Notes under the pieces: generated by a model
The model's database searches: none
What the model saw: the letters and a program-made list of their open reading frames with translations, nothing else
Told to the model about the DNA's origin: nothing
Position numbers and translations under genes: made by a program
NCBI RefSeq assembly: GCF_047302285.1
Contig: NZ_CP154845.1
Span: forward strand, 4,712,001 to 4,776,000
DNA length: 64,000 nucleotides
Direction: 5' to 3'
Source: Robertmurraya sp047302285
Lineage (GTDB): Bacteria > Bacillota > Bacilli > Bacillales > Cytobacillaceae
Part shown: one piece after another, positions 37,769 through 46,570 of the stretch
Numbering within the stretch: position 1 is the stretch's first letter
Layout of the letters: the number at the start of each line of letters is the position of its first letter

Positions 37769-39679
37769 TTATTTCTTTCCGATAATATCGATCATCTCTT
37801 GAGCTGTCTTAGCCTCAACCATTTTTTCGATATTTTCCATATCTGAACATGTGACCGCAATTCCAGATAGGATTTCTAGATGTGTACCGTCTTTTCCAGC
37901 AATACCGAAAATCAAACGAACCTTCTGTCCATCAAAATCAATACCTTCTGGTACCTGAATAACCGTTAATCCAGATTTAAGCACAGACTTTTTCGCACTT
38001 TCCGTTCCATGTGGAATCGCAACATCATTCCCCATGTAGGTTGAAGTCATTTGTTCGCGCTCAATCATTGCCTCTATATAGCTTTCTTCCACGTAACCAG
38101 CATTGACTAATGCTCTTCCAGCAAAACGAATCGCTTCTTCCTTGCTTGTAAACTTCTGATTTAAGAAAACATTTTCCGGAAGAAGTAAGTCTTCACTTTG
38201 TCCTTCTTGAGATTCATTAACCGTACCCGCTTCTTCTGCTTCATCGACAATTTCATGTAATTCAGAATTTGCCGGGAATTGTAGCTTGCTTATTAACTTA
38301 TCATATTCAGGGCTAGATAAGAAGTTATCCACCGAAATATGGTAAGCATTAGGCACTTTGTTTCGTGCTCTTGGTGTTAATTCTTCTTGGGTAATGACAA
38401 TCTGAGCATCCGCTGGAAGATTGCTGATTGATGTATTGGTAACAGCTACATCCATGCCTGCTTCCTTCACCTTTTTACGAAGGAGAGAGGCCCCCATTGC
38501 ACTTGATCCCATTCCAGCATCACAAGCAAAAATGATTTTTGTCACGTTATCAGGCATTGCTCCTTGCTCTCCTACAAATACATTTGCAACAGAGCTTTTC
38601 TTGCCTTTCATTTCTTGCATTTTTTGAGCCGCTGCTTCAATATCATCTTCACCTTGTTTTCCTGTTTTCAAGATAAATGATGAAGCAATGAATGATACAG
38701 CTGCCGCTACGATTACACCAGCAAAGTTAGCTAAATAGGCACCTGCATGGTGAGGCGTTACGGCTGTAATGGCAATAATACTTCCTGGTGAAGATGGAGC
38801 AAATAAACCACCGCCAAGTAAAACGAGTGTGAACACGCCACTCATTCCACCAAGGATAACGGCAACAATTAATAGTGGACGCATTAAGATGTACGGGAAG
38901 TAAATTTCATGAATTCCACCAAAGAAGTGAATGATTCCTGCACCTGGAGCCGACTTTTTCGCCGCTCCTTTCCCAAAGAACATGTAAGCAAGTAGAACAC
39001 CGATACCAGGTCCTGGGTTTGCTTCTAATAAGAATAGAATCGACTGACCCGTTTCTTTTGCCTGTTCAATGGCAATTGGGGAAAGGACTCCATGGTTAAT
39101 GGCATTGTTTAAGAATAATACTTTCGCTGGTTCGATTAAGATACTTGTTAATGGAAGTAGGCCTGTACCAACTAACCAGTCAACTCCTGCAACAAGTGCA
39201 TCTGTAAAGGTAGAAATGACAGGACCAACACCTAAGAAAGAAAAAATCGCAATGATAGCTCCTAAAATTCCAGCAGAGAAGTTGTTGACTAACATTTCAA
39301 AACCAGCACGAATTTTTCCTTCGATCATCTGGTCAAATTTCTTAATCACCCATCCACCAAGTGGACCAATAATCATCGCTCCAAGGAACATCGGGATGCC
39401 TGCACCCGCGATAACCCCCATTGTCGCGATCGCACCAACAACGGCTCCCCGTTGATCGTAAACTAACTTACCACCTGTATATCCAATTAATACTGGTAGC
39501 AAGTAGGTCACCATTGGGTCAACCATTTTGGCAAGTTCTTCATTTGGCCAGAAGCCAGTAGGTATAAATAAAGCTGTAATTAAACCCCATGCGATAAACG
39601 CTGAGATGTTCGGCATTACCATAGAACTAAGGAAGTTACCGAACTTCTGAACAGCCACTTTAATGTTAGACTGAGACAT
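37769..39679 (-). CDS. mtlA: Mannitol-specific PTS enzyme IICBA
   Basis: MtlA imports and phosphorylates mannitol. Domains in order are the membrane IIC domain (about 1-340, FGNFLSSMVMPNISAFIAWG; GGIHEIYFPYILMRP), IIB with phosphocysteine in IIFACDAGMGSSAMGASLL (about 385-470), and IIA with phosphohistidine in GNDVAIPHGTESAKKSV (about 495-636). A full-length IICBA fusion of 636 residues resembles E. coli MtlA (637); B. subtilis carries IIA as the separate MtlF. It is first in mtlA-mtlR-mtlD and preceded by a cre site. Confidence 0.95.
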   Translation of the reverse strand: MSQSNIKVAVQKFGNFLSSMVMPNISAFIAWGLITALFIPTGFWPNEELAKMVDPMVTYLLPVLIGYTGGKLVYDQRGAVVGAIATMGVIAGAGIPMFLGAMIIGPLGGWVIKKFDQMIEGKIRAGFEMLVNNFSAGILGAIIAIFSFLGVGPVISTFTDALVAGVDWLVGTGLLPLTSILIEPAKVLFLNNAINHGVLSPIAIEQAKETGQSILFLLEANPGPGIGVLLAYMFFGKGAAKKSAPGAGIIHFFGGIHEIYFPYILMRPLLIVAVILGGMSGVFTLVLLGGGLFAPSSPGSIIAITAVTPHHAGAYLANFAGVIVAAAVSFIASSFILKTGKQGEDDIEAAAQKMQEMKGKKSSVANVFVGEQGAMPDNVTKIIFACDAGMGSSAMGASLLRKKVKEAGMDVAVTNTSISNLPADAQIVITQEELTPRARNKVPNAYHISVDNFLSSPEYDKLISKLQFPANSELHEIVDEAEEAGTVNESQEGQSEDLLLPENVFLNQKFTSKEEAIRFAGRALVNAGYVEESYIEAMIEREQMTSTYMGNDVAIPHGTESAKKSVLKSGLTVIQVPEGIDFDGQKVRLIFGIAGKDGTHLEILSGIAVTCSDMENIEKMVEAKTAQEMIDIIGKK

Positions 39680-39720
39680 TTTAATCTCCCCTTTATAGTT
39701 CGTTCTTCCTTATCCTATCT

Positions 39721-39749
39721 TAGAATGATAGCGTTATCAATAAAGTCAA
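39721..39749 (-). promoter_or_regulatory. mtlA promoter with overlapping cre site
   Basis: TTGACT (39749-39744), a 17-bp spacer and a weak ATTCTA (39726-39721) lie upstream of mtlA. The spacer contains TTGATAACGCTATCAT (39740-39725), which fits every defined position of the CcpA cre consensus WTGNNARCGNWWWCAW. Catabolite repression by promoter occlusion is expected. Confidence 0.8.
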
Positions 39750-39757
39750 AACGTAGA

Positions 39758-39780
39758 TTTGTCGCATCTATTAAGACAAA
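39758..39780 (-). promoter_or_regulatory. Candidate MtlR operator
   Basis: An inverted repeat TTTGTC...GACAAA lies just upstream of the mtlA -35, where an activator would bind. It resembles TTGNCA-type MtlR half-sites of B. subtilis. Assignment is by position and likeness only. Confidence 0.45.
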
Positions 39781-39887
39781 AGTAGTGTATCTCAACATAG
39801 CAATGTTTTTTACGAGGTGTAGTATAGTAAAATAACATTTACAGGAAACGATCAGTCATAATCCTGAAATAAGGGGGGGAATTTTAT

Positions 39888-40346
39888 TTACTTTACCTTC
39901 GCTACTCCTAAGGCATAATGCTTAAAAAGAACATTCTCTACAGTCTCTGCCTTTTCTTCCTCACAATCAACAATGACAATGATTTCAGAATGATACCCTT
40001 TCATACGCCTTCGCTTCTTTTTCAAAACGATTTCTGTGAAAAGACGAATCGCAAATCCCAGTAAAAATCCTGTAGCAGCTCCAATTAATCCCCAATAAAT
40101 CGGTCCCCACGCAAGTTTAAACCCGACACTTGCACCAATAACTGCAAACGCCGTTGATAATGCAGCCCCAATATCAATTAAAGAAGTTCCATCAGAGCGA
40201 TTTATATTATCAAATACCTTATGAACTTCACTTCGGTTATCGAGAGGGACGACAAAAATATGTTCTTTCTTAATCCCCTTTTTCTCCAATGTAGAAATAG
40301 CCATCTCGATATAGGCCGTATGTTCAAATGTGGAAAATAGTTGCAT
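39888..40346 (-). CDS. Small membrane protein with a glycine-rich helical hairpin
   Basis: I cannot name this 152-residue protein. An N-terminal soluble part (MQLFSTFEHTAYIEMAISTL, HIFVVPLDNRSEV) looks like a ferredoxin-like or regulatory beta-alpha unit. Two membrane helices follow (about residues 58-78 and 85-106), then a basic cluster KKKRRRMKGYHSE and a soluble beta strand EIIVIVDCEEEKAETVENVL. The layout soluble - two helices - soluble resembles small Bacillus proteins that may sense stress. It ends the transcript started by the duplicated membrane protein 3 bp upstream. Confidence 0.6.
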   Translation of the reverse strand: MQLFSTFEHTAYIEMAISTLEKKGIKKEHIFVVPLDNRSEVHKVFDNINRSDGTSLIDIGAALSTAFAVIGASVGFKLAWGPIYWGLIGAATGFLLGFAIRLFTEIVLKKKRRRMKGYHSEIIVIVDCEEEKAETVENVLFKHYALGVAKVK

Positions 40347-40349
40347 ACT

Positions 40350-41138
40350 CTAGTTCACCTTTTGCCCTTTTAATACTTTAAAAAACGGTGATTGATAATT
40401 CTTTTTGAAAAATGCCCGCTGTTCTTTGTCAAACAATTTGTTATTCTCGACTGTATTAATGTAGGAATCATAAACAGAAAAACCATATAGAGAGGGGAAA
40501 AATAAGAGCCACTCAGGATTTATGAGTGAAGTAGCTTTTTCAATATCTCCTAAAAACAATAAAGAAATGGCTTCAAGCCCACGAGACTTATAAAAAAAGA
40601 CCACCGCCCAAACGATCACAAAAAAGGCTGTTACAATCCTATGTAGATACAACTGTCCGAGTCCTGGTATGAAAAGAGACCATATGACCGCCATGACTGG
40701 ATTTCTTTTGTCCAAATAATTAATTTCAAGCGCACCGACACTAAATGAATTAAATCTGTGTTCCTCATGCTCAGCCAATATATATACTTTGTTCATATCT
40801 ACGGTGGTTCGATAACTATCCCAAATACCGAAAATATAAACGGGTATATAAATTAATAACCACCTTGTATCCAAAATATCTTTCGCCATATCAATGTCAC
40901 CTTGAAAAGAATAGATCATGGCCAAATTAAGTTTGCATTTAATATTGACGACGACTTCCCAAATAAATAACACGAAACCGCGAAGATATTTTGATAATAG
41001 CATATGCCCAAATCCTGGGAAAGCAGCGCTCCACCAAGCAATAATAAAAGGATTACGAAGATGAATTTGTGTCGTACCAAGAATGCTAACATGGGCTATA
41101 TATCTTCTTGCTGAATTATCATTTCTATAATTGTCCAT
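40350..41138 (-). CDS. Membrane protein with an internal duplication
   Basis: The start at 41138 (AGGTGA) gives 262 residues. The protein is two copies of one ~90-residue unit: NPFIIAWWSAAFPGFGHMLL...QGDIDMAKDILDTRWLL...DSYRTTVDMNK and NPVMAVIWSLFIPGLGQLYL...LGDIEKATSLINPEWLL...DSYINTVENNK. Each unit has two or three hydrophobic segments with a PGxG turn like that of TM2-domain proteins. No enzyme motif is seen. It overlaps nothing and is 3 bp upstream of the next gene, so the two are surely co-expressed. Confidence 0.6.
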   Translation of the reverse strand: MDNYRNDNSARRYIAHVSILGTTQIHLRNPFIIAWWSAAFPGFGHMLLSKYLRGFVLFIWEVVVNIKCKLNLAMIYSFQGDIDMAKDILDTRWLLIYIPVYIFGIWDSYRTTVDMNKVYILAEHEEHRFNSFSVGALEINYLDKRNPVMAVIWSLFIPGLGQLYLHRIVTAFFVIVWAVVFFYKSRGLEAISLLFLGDIEKATSLINPEWLLFFPSLYGFSVYDSYINTVENNKLFDKEQRAFFKKNYQSPFFKVLKGQKVN

Positions 41139-41310
41139 AATTTCACCTAATGGAAAAACCTTTTTTCTTAGCATTTCTTTCCCGATAAGTCTTTATGCAA
41201 AGACTCTGTTATATGACGGTATTGTTTTTCACTCACTTTAGCTCTGTTTCGTACGAAATGAGCCAAAAATCGTTTTATCATCAAGGAGGCGAAGTAAGTG
41301 GACAATCAAA

Positions 41311-41344
41311 AACGGCTCTCAAACCATGTGGAATGAGAGCCGTT
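41311..41344 (-). terminator. Terminator of the ABC exporter operon
   Basis: The arms AACGGCTCTCA and TGAGAGCCGTT pair perfectly; TTTTTG follows on the minus strand, 9 bp past the stop. Confidence 0.85.
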
Positions 41345-41352
41345 AAAATATC

Positions 41353-43221
41353 TTATGAAACTTGTTCAAATTGGCTATTGTAAAGCTCTGAATAGAAACC
41401 ATTTTTTTCGAGTAACTCTTCGTGATTGCCACTCTCGATAATATCTCCATCCTTCATCACAAGGATTAGATCGGCATTTTTAATAGTAGAAAGTCTGTGA
41501 GCAATGACGAAAGACGTTTTTCCGACGGTCAGCTTATCCATCGCTTTTTGAATCAATACCTCTGTTCTTGTATCTACAGAGCTTGTCGCCTCATCTAGAA
41601 TAAGTAATGGTGCATTTTCAACCATCGCACGGGCAATCGTAATGAGCTGCTTTTGACCTGATGATAGATTCGCTTTATCATCTAAAACGGTGTCATAGCC
41701 CATCGGCAACGTTTGAATGAAATGATGGAGCCCCACTGCCTTACCAGCTTCTTCTACTTCTTCATCTGTTACGTAATCTTTTGAGAATTTAATATTTTCA
41801 CGAATGGTTCCTTCGAATAACCAAGTATCCTGCAAAACCATACAAAATAGATTGTGAATATTTTCCCTCGTCAGCTTGTCAATCGACACGCCATCAATCA
41901 AAATTTCCCCATCGTTGATTTCATAAAAACGCATCAGTAAATTGACAAGTGTCGTCTTTCCCGCTCCAGTAGGACCAACAATGGCTACCTTCTGCCCTGC
42001 TTTAGCAGTTGCGGAAAAGTCGTTAATGACCATTTTATCTTCACTATAGCCAAAACGGACATGACGAAATTCAACATTCCCTTTAGCCGTTTCAAGCTTT
42101 TCCATCTTATCACTTTCATTTTCAAGTTCTTCCTCATCAATGAATTCAAATACACGCTCACTTGCAGCAGCCGTTGATTGTAGGTTCGTCGCTACTTGAG
42201 CAAGCTGAGAAAGAGGCTGAGTAAAGAGACGAATATAAATCATGAAAGCGACGATGACACCAAATGAAATCGATCCGTTATGAACCAATACCGCTCCGAC
42301 AATACAAACGACAACATAGCCGAAATTTCCGACAAACATCATCAGCGGCATCATGAGACCCGACATAAACTGTGATTTCCAGGCACTATCATACAATCTT
42401 GTATTGATATCGTGAAATGTATTTTTCGCCGCTTTCTCTCCGTTATATACCTTGACGATAGTATGACCAGAATATGTCTCTTCAATATGTCCATTGAGCT
42501 TCCCAAGTTCCTGTTGTTGCTGAATAAAATGACGTTGCGATTTAGAGATAATTAAGGACATAAATCCAAATCCAACAATCGTTGACAGTACTGCCGAAAG
42601 AGCCATGATCCAGTTTGTATAGAGCATCATTACGAGAGAACCTAAGAACATTGTTAAGGATGTCACCAACATTCCTAAGCTTTGATTCATCGTTTGTGCA
42701 ATTAAATCAATATCGTTCGTGACACGACTAAGAATATCCCCATAGCTCGTTTTATCAAAATATTTTAAAGGCATGCGATTGATTTTCGTAGAAATATCCG
42801 TTCTCAATCGTTTCGTTACTCTTTGGGTAATGGTCGCCATGATAAAACCTTGAACATAGTTAAAGATAAATCCTAAACCATACAAGATAGCCAAAATCAC
42901 AGCTAAGCGGATAATAGCATCAAGGTCGATCTCTGCCATTAATCCTTCACCAATTAAATCAGTCATCTGACTAAGGATCTCTGGTCCTACAATATTAAAG
43001 ATTGCTCCTGCCATCCCAAGAACTAAGGCTATAATGATGAAGGCCAAATACTTCCTACAGTAGCCAATTAACTGTTTCATCGCTTTTTTTACATTTTTAG
43101 GCTTTGCCCCTGGGACACCCATTGGGCCACGCGGAGGTCCTGGATGATCTTCCTTGCTTGCTTTTATTTGTGTCTCCTCAGGAGCCATCTTTTGGTCATT
43201 TGCCATATCTTTATTAGCCAA
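41353..43221 (-). CDS. ABC exporter, subunit with canonical ATPase site
   Basis: This 622-residue half-transporter has a poorly conserved cytosolic extension (about 1-55, rich in Lys and Pro), six membrane helices to about 370, and an ATPase domain. The domain has Walker A GPTGAGKTTLVN, Q-loop CMVLQDTWLF, signature LSSGQKQ, Walker B LLILDEATSSVD with catalytic Glu, and His-switch IAHRLST. A TTG at 43221 is best spaced from GGAGG; an ATG at 43206 is also possible. It pairs with the upstream subunit (YfiC/BmrD-like). Substrates are unknown; multidrug export is likely from the family. Confidence 0.85.
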   Translation of the reverse strand: MANKDMANDQKMAPEETQIKASKEDHPGPPRGPMGVPGAKPKNVKKAMKQLIGYCRKYLAFIIIALVLGMAGAIFNIVGPEILSQMTDLIGEGLMAEIDLDAIIRLAVILAILYGLGFIFNYVQGFIMATITQRVTKRLRTDISTKINRMPLKYFDKTSYGDILSRVTNDIDLIAQTMNQSLGMLVTSLTMFLGSLVMMLYTNWIMALSAVLSTIVGFGFMSLIISKSQRHFIQQQQELGKLNGHIEETYSGHTIVKVYNGEKAAKNTFHDINTRLYDSAWKSQFMSGLMMPLMMFVGNFGYVVVCIVGAVLVHNGSISFGVIVAFMIYIRLFTQPLSQLAQVATNLQSTAAASERVFEFIDEEELENESDKMEKLETAKGNVEFRHVRFGYSEDKMVINDFSATAKAGQKVAIVGPTGAGKTTLVNLLMRFYEINDGEILIDGVSIDKLTRENIHNLFCMVLQDTWLFEGTIRENIKFSKDYVTDEEVEEAGKAVGLHHFIQTLPMGYDTVLDDKANLSSGQKQLITIARAMVENAPLLILDEATSSVDTRTEVLIQKAMDKLTVGKTSFVIAHRLSTIKNADLILVMKDGDIIESGNHEELLEKNGFYSELYNSQFEQVS

Positions 43222-44977
43222 CTTCAAGCTCCTCCTTCGTTAGTTGAGAATAAGCAATTTCTTGATATACACTGCAACTTTTCATTAATTCTTCATGTGT
43301 ACCTATTCCTGCCACTTTCCCTTGATCCAGTACTATAATCCGATCAGCGTCGATAATCGTTCCAATCCGCTGAGCAACAATTAAGGTAGTCGTATTTTCG
43401 ATTTCTTTTTTGAGAGCAGAGCGTAACACCCGGTCTGTCTTGTAATCTAGAGCAGAAAATGAATCATCAAATAGATAGATTTCTGGCCTTCTTGCAATCG
43501 CTCGTGCAATCGAAAGCCTCTGCTTTTGCCCTCCGGAAATATTTGTACCTCCTTGGGCGACACTTCCCTCATATTGACCTTCCATTTTTTCCACAAATTC
43601 CTTACCTTGAGCAATTTCAATGGCTTTCTTCACGATTTCCTCATCTGAAGCATTTTGTCCATTGTCTCCATATGAAACATTGGAGGATACAGTTCCGCTA
43701 AATAACACTGCTTTTTGGGACACATAGCCAAGCTTATTATGCAACGCCTCTTGAGTGTAGTCTTTGACATTTACCCCATTAACCAATACTTCCCCTTCGG
43801 TGGCATCATAGAATCGTGGAATAAGATTGATTAATGTACTCTTCCCGCTCCCCGTAGATCCAATAAAAGCGACCGTTTCCCCACTACTTGCCTTAAAGCT
43901 AATGTTTTGCAAAATATAATCGGCAGCATCAGGATATTTGAAGCTAACATTTTTGAACTCCACTTCTCCTACTTGTCCTTCTTTCCCCTCAGTAAGGTGC
44001 CCATCAACAATATTTGCCTTTGTATCCAATACTTCATTGATCCGCTTTGCCGATACGGATGCTCTTGGAAGCATAAAGAACACAATGGATAGAAGCATAA
44101 ATGCCATAATCACTTGCATCGCATATGAAGAGAAAACAACCATGTCAGAGAATAACGGTAATCGATCAACCATTGCGGCGTTGTAAATGAGATAAGCTCC
44201 AATCCAATAAATGGATAAGCTGATTCCCGACATAATTAATCCCATGCTCGGCTGCATAAGGGCCATCAATCGAGTGACGAACAGATTCGTTTTCGTTAGG
44301 TCCTCGTTTGCTTTATCAAATTTCGCTTCTTGATAATCCTCTGCATTATACGCGCGCACAACTCGTATTCCCGTTAAGTTTTCTCGAGTTACGCGATTCA
44401 AGTTATCGGTGAGACCTTGAATAATCTTAAATTTCGGCATCGCAATAAAAATCACCATCGATAGTAATAAAATCAAGAATACTACCGCAAACCCGGTTGC
44501 AGCCGTCCATTGCCAGCTCTTCCCCATAATTTTTGCAATCGCCCAAACTGCCAAAATAGGCGCCTTCACAATTGCCTGAAGCCCCATGGCGATTAATAAT
44601 TGAATCTGTGTAATATCATTCGTAGAACGAGTAATCAAACTGGCCGTTGAGAAACCATTAATCTCTTCCATAGAAAAGGACATCGTCTTTTCAAAAACCT
44701 TTCCACGCAGGCGAACCGCAAATCCAGCTGCCACTTTTGCTGCAAAGTAACCAACAACAATCGCTGCTGCCATACTCCCTACAGCACATAAAAGCATATA
44801 GCCCCCTTGGAGCAGAATGTCACTCATCTGACTTCCTTCTGTTTGTACAAGTATCGTAATTTCATACAGATAATCAGGTAGCTTTAAATCCAGCCAAACC
44901 TGGGTTACGATGAATACCAAACAGCCTAATATGAGAAGCCAATCTTTTTTCTCAAGGTATTTTAAGATTTTCACCAT
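43214..44977 (-). CDS. ABC exporter, subunit with degenerate ATPase site
   Basis: This 587-residue half-transporter has six membrane helices and an ATPase domain with Walker A GSTGSGKSTLIN, signature NISGGQKQRLS and Walker B IYLFDDSFSALD. The catalytic Glu is replaced by Asp and the His-switch is Gln (VAQRIGT). Such asymmetry is the mark of heterodimeric exporters (LmrCD, BmrCD, YfiBC), in which one ATP site is regulatory. It lies 7 bp after marR and overlaps the partner gene by 8 bp or more. Confidence 0.87.
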   Translation of the reverse strand: MVKILKYLEKKDWLLILGCLVFIVTQVWLDLKLPDYLYEITILVQTEGSQMSDILLQGGYMLLCAVGSMAAAIVVGYFAAKVAAGFAVRLRGKVFEKTMSFSMEEINGFSTASLITRSTNDITQIQLLIAMGLQAIVKAPILAVWAIAKIMGKSWQWTAATGFAVVFLILLLSMVIFIAMPKFKIIQGLTDNLNRVTRENLTGIRVVRAYNAEDYQEAKFDKANEDLTKTNLFVTRLMALMQPSMGLIMSGISLSIYWIGAYLIYNAAMVDRLPLFSDMVVFSSYAMQVIMAFMLLSIVFFMLPRASVSAKRINEVLDTKANIVDGHLTEGKEGQVGEVEFKNVSFKYPDAADYILQNISFKASSGETVAFIGSTGSGKSTLINLIPRFYDATEGEVLVNGVNVKDYTQEALHNKLGYVSQKAVLFSGTVSSNVSYGDNGQNASDEEIVKKAIEIAQGKEFVEKMEGQYEGSVAQGGTNISGGQKQRLSIARAIARRPEIYLFDDSFSALDYKTDRVLRSALKKEIENTTTLIVAQRIGTIIDADRIIVLDQGKVAGIGTHEELMKSCSVYQEIAYSQLTKEELEVG

Positions 44978-44984
44978 GATTTAT

Positions 44985-45419
44985 TTAATCCCCTTTTTCA
45001 CTCTTGTTTGTAATTTCGACAATGCGAGACATGATTCTAATTAATTCTTTTGTATCCTTTTCCCCAAGGTTTTTAAGAATTTCTTCAAGCATCCTCATCG
45101 CCTTCTCATGCTCTTCTAATACAAAGCTTTTCCCTGTTTCCGTAATATGAACGACAACAAATCGTTTATCTTTTGGATCTCGATCACGCATAATATATCC
45201 TTTTTTCTCTAAACTTTTTAAAACAGAAGCAATACGAGGGGTGCTAAAATGAAGTTTTTCACTGAGCTCACCTGCTGTTAGCCCATCTCCTTCAAGTGTA
45301 AGAAACCCTAAAATTCTTCTTTCCCCTTGCGTGATATCCTCTACTTTTTTCTGAAAGGGTTTATGAATGATTTTCTTCATCGTATCAAACAGTTCATTTG
45401 CTAGCTCTTTGTAGGTCAT
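44985..45419 (-). CDS. MarR-family repressor of the ABC exporter
   Basis: This 144-residue protein is a winged-helix MarR regulator: LTAGELSEKLHFSTPRIASV (recognition helix), LEKKGYIMRDRDPKDKRFVV (wing with the DxRxxx-like motif), and helices at both ends for dimerisation. It is first in marR-ABC-ABC. A palindrome overlaps its promoter, so autoregulation and drug-responsive derepression are likely. The ligand is unknown. Confidence 0.9.
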   Translation of the reverse strand: MTYKELANELFDTMKKIIHKPFQKKVEDITQGERRILGFLTLEGDGLTAGELSEKLHFSTPRIASVLKSLEKKGYIMRDRDPKDKRFVVVHITETGKSFVLEEHEKAMRMLEEILKNLGEKDTKELIRIMSRIVEITNKSEKGD

Positions 45420-45437
45420 AATCTCTCCCCTCTCACT

Positions 45438-45482
45438 TATCTAACACTATTAGATAATATTCCTGTTTGGAGATGAAGTCAA
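45438..45482 (-). promoter_or_regulatory. marR promoter with overlapping operator palindrome
   Basis: TTGACT (45482-45477), a 17-bp spacer and TATTAT (45459-45454) form a good sigma-A promoter. The palindrome TATCTAACACTATTAGATA (45438-45456) with 7-bp arms overlaps the -10 and start region, a typical MarR site. Confidence 0.75.
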
Positions 45483-45490
45483 ATTTTTTC

Positions 45491-45535
45491 CCCGAAGACA
45501 AAAAAACCCTCCCCACAAATGTGGAAAGAGCCTTT
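45491..45535 (-). terminator. Terminator after rpsI
   Basis: A hairpin centred on CCACATTTGTGG with G-U pairs in the lower stem is followed by TTTTTTT on the minus strand, close to the rpsI stop. Confidence 0.7.
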
Positions 45536-45548
45536 GATAAGCGAAAAA

Positions 45549-45941
45549 TTAACGCTTTGAGAACTGAGGTGCACGACGAGCGCCTTTAAGACCGTATTTT
45601 TTACGTTCTTTCATACGAGCGTCACGAGTTAATAGTCCAGCACGCTTAAGAGTTGGACGGAATTCTGGGTCAGCTTGAAGTAACGCACGAGCGATACCAT
45701 GACGGATTGCGCCAGCTTGACCAGTGTAGCCGCCACCTTTAACGTTAACAAAAACATCATAGCTACCAAGAGTTTCAGTAGCGTTTAATGGTTGCTTAAC
45801 TACTTCACGTAGTGCTTCGAATGGAATGTAATCTGTAATGTCACGATCGTTTACTGTAATTTTGCCGTTGCCTGGAACTAAACGAACTCGTGCAACGGAG
45901 CTCTTACGACGACCAGTACCAATATATTGAACCTGTGCCAT
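45549..45941 (-). CDS. rpsI: 30S ribosomal protein S9
   Basis: S9 binds the 16S 3' major domain and its C-terminal tail reaches the P-site tRNA. At 130 residues it has YIGTGRRKSSVARVRLVPG, GGGYTGQAGAIRHGIARAL and the basic end KYGLKGARRAPQFSKR. It lies 18 bp after rplM, in the usual L13-S9 pair. Confidence 0.97.
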   Translation of the reverse strand: MAQVQYIGTGRRKSSVARVRLVPGNGKITVNDRDITDYIPFEALREVVKQPLNATETLGSYDVFVNVKGGGYTGQAGAIRHGIARALLQADPEFRPTLKRAGLLTRDARMKERKKYGLKGARRAPQFSKR

Positions 45942-45959
45942 TTATAAATCCTCCCTTAA

Positions 45960-46397
45960 TTACCCACGAAGTTCGTAAACTTCAGGTTTTTGTGCTTCAT
46001 GTGGATGCTCTGCTCCAGCATAAACGTGTAATTTCTTGAACATTTGACGTCCTAAAGAATTCTTTGGAAGCATACCTTTGATAGCAAGCTCAAGCATTCT
46101 TTCAGGGTAGTTTGTACGCATTTCAAGCGCTGTTCTCGTCTTTAATCCACCTGGGTGCATGGAATGACGATAGTAGATTTTGTCAGTTAGCTTCTTACCA
46201 GTTAAGTGGATTTGAGAAGCGTTAATAATAATTACATGATCACCAGTGTCAACATGTGGTGTGAAAGTTGGTTTATGTTTACCACGTAGAATAGACGCTA
46301 CTTCAGAAGTAAGACGACCTAAAGTCATTCCTGCAGCATCAACTACGTACCATTTACGTTCGATATTGTTAGCGTTAGCCATAAACGTTGTACGCAT
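45960..46397 (-). CDS. rplM: 50S ribosomal protein L13
   Basis: L13 is an early assembly protein of the large subunit. The 145-residue sequence MRTTFMANANNIERKWYVVD closely matches the Bacillus start. HPGGLKTRTALEM and VYAGAEHPHEAQKPEVY are also typical. It is translated after the L13 leader and starts the rplM-rpsI operon. Confidence 0.97.
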   Translation of the reverse strand: MRTTFMANANNIERKWYVVDAAGMTLGRLTSEVASILRGKHKPTFTPHVDTGDHVIIINASQIHLTGKKLTDKIYYRHSMHPGGLKTRTALEMRTNYPERMLELAIKGMLPKNSLGRQMFKKLHVYAGAEHPHEAQKPEVYELRG

Positions 46398-46454
46398 GAG
46401 TTACCCTCCTAAAATTGTTCATTTCAAATATTCATTTTCATCTTCGTATATTCT

Positions 46455-46500
46455 TTATCACAATAAGTTCCGGGGCTTATCGTGGGATTAAAATACATAC
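46455..46500 (-). ncRNA. L13 leader (ribosomal protein autoregulatory RNA)
   Basis: The hairpin CACGATAAG-CCCCGGAA-CTTATTGTG (46484-46459, minus strand) preceded by AATCC matches, as I recall it, the L13 leader motif of Bacillaceae rplM mRNAs. It lies between the promoter and the rplM ATG. Confidence 0.7.
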
Positions 46501-46506
46501 CATATT

Positions 46507-46535
46507 ATGATAAAACAATGCACCCTATATGTCAA
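46507..46535 (-). promoter_or_regulatory. rplM-rpsI promoter
   Basis: TTGACA (46535-46530), a 17-bp spacer and TATCAT (46512-46507) on the minus strand, directly upstream of the L13 leader. Confidence 0.8.
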
Positions 46536-46570
46536 GAAATTATTTGACACCAGGGCAAGTTGTTTTAATA

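Noticed and set aside
41195..41383. 62-residue plus-strand frame before the ABC exporter terminator
   Set aside because: It reads through the terminator hairpin and into the end of the exporter gene, and shows no family motif.
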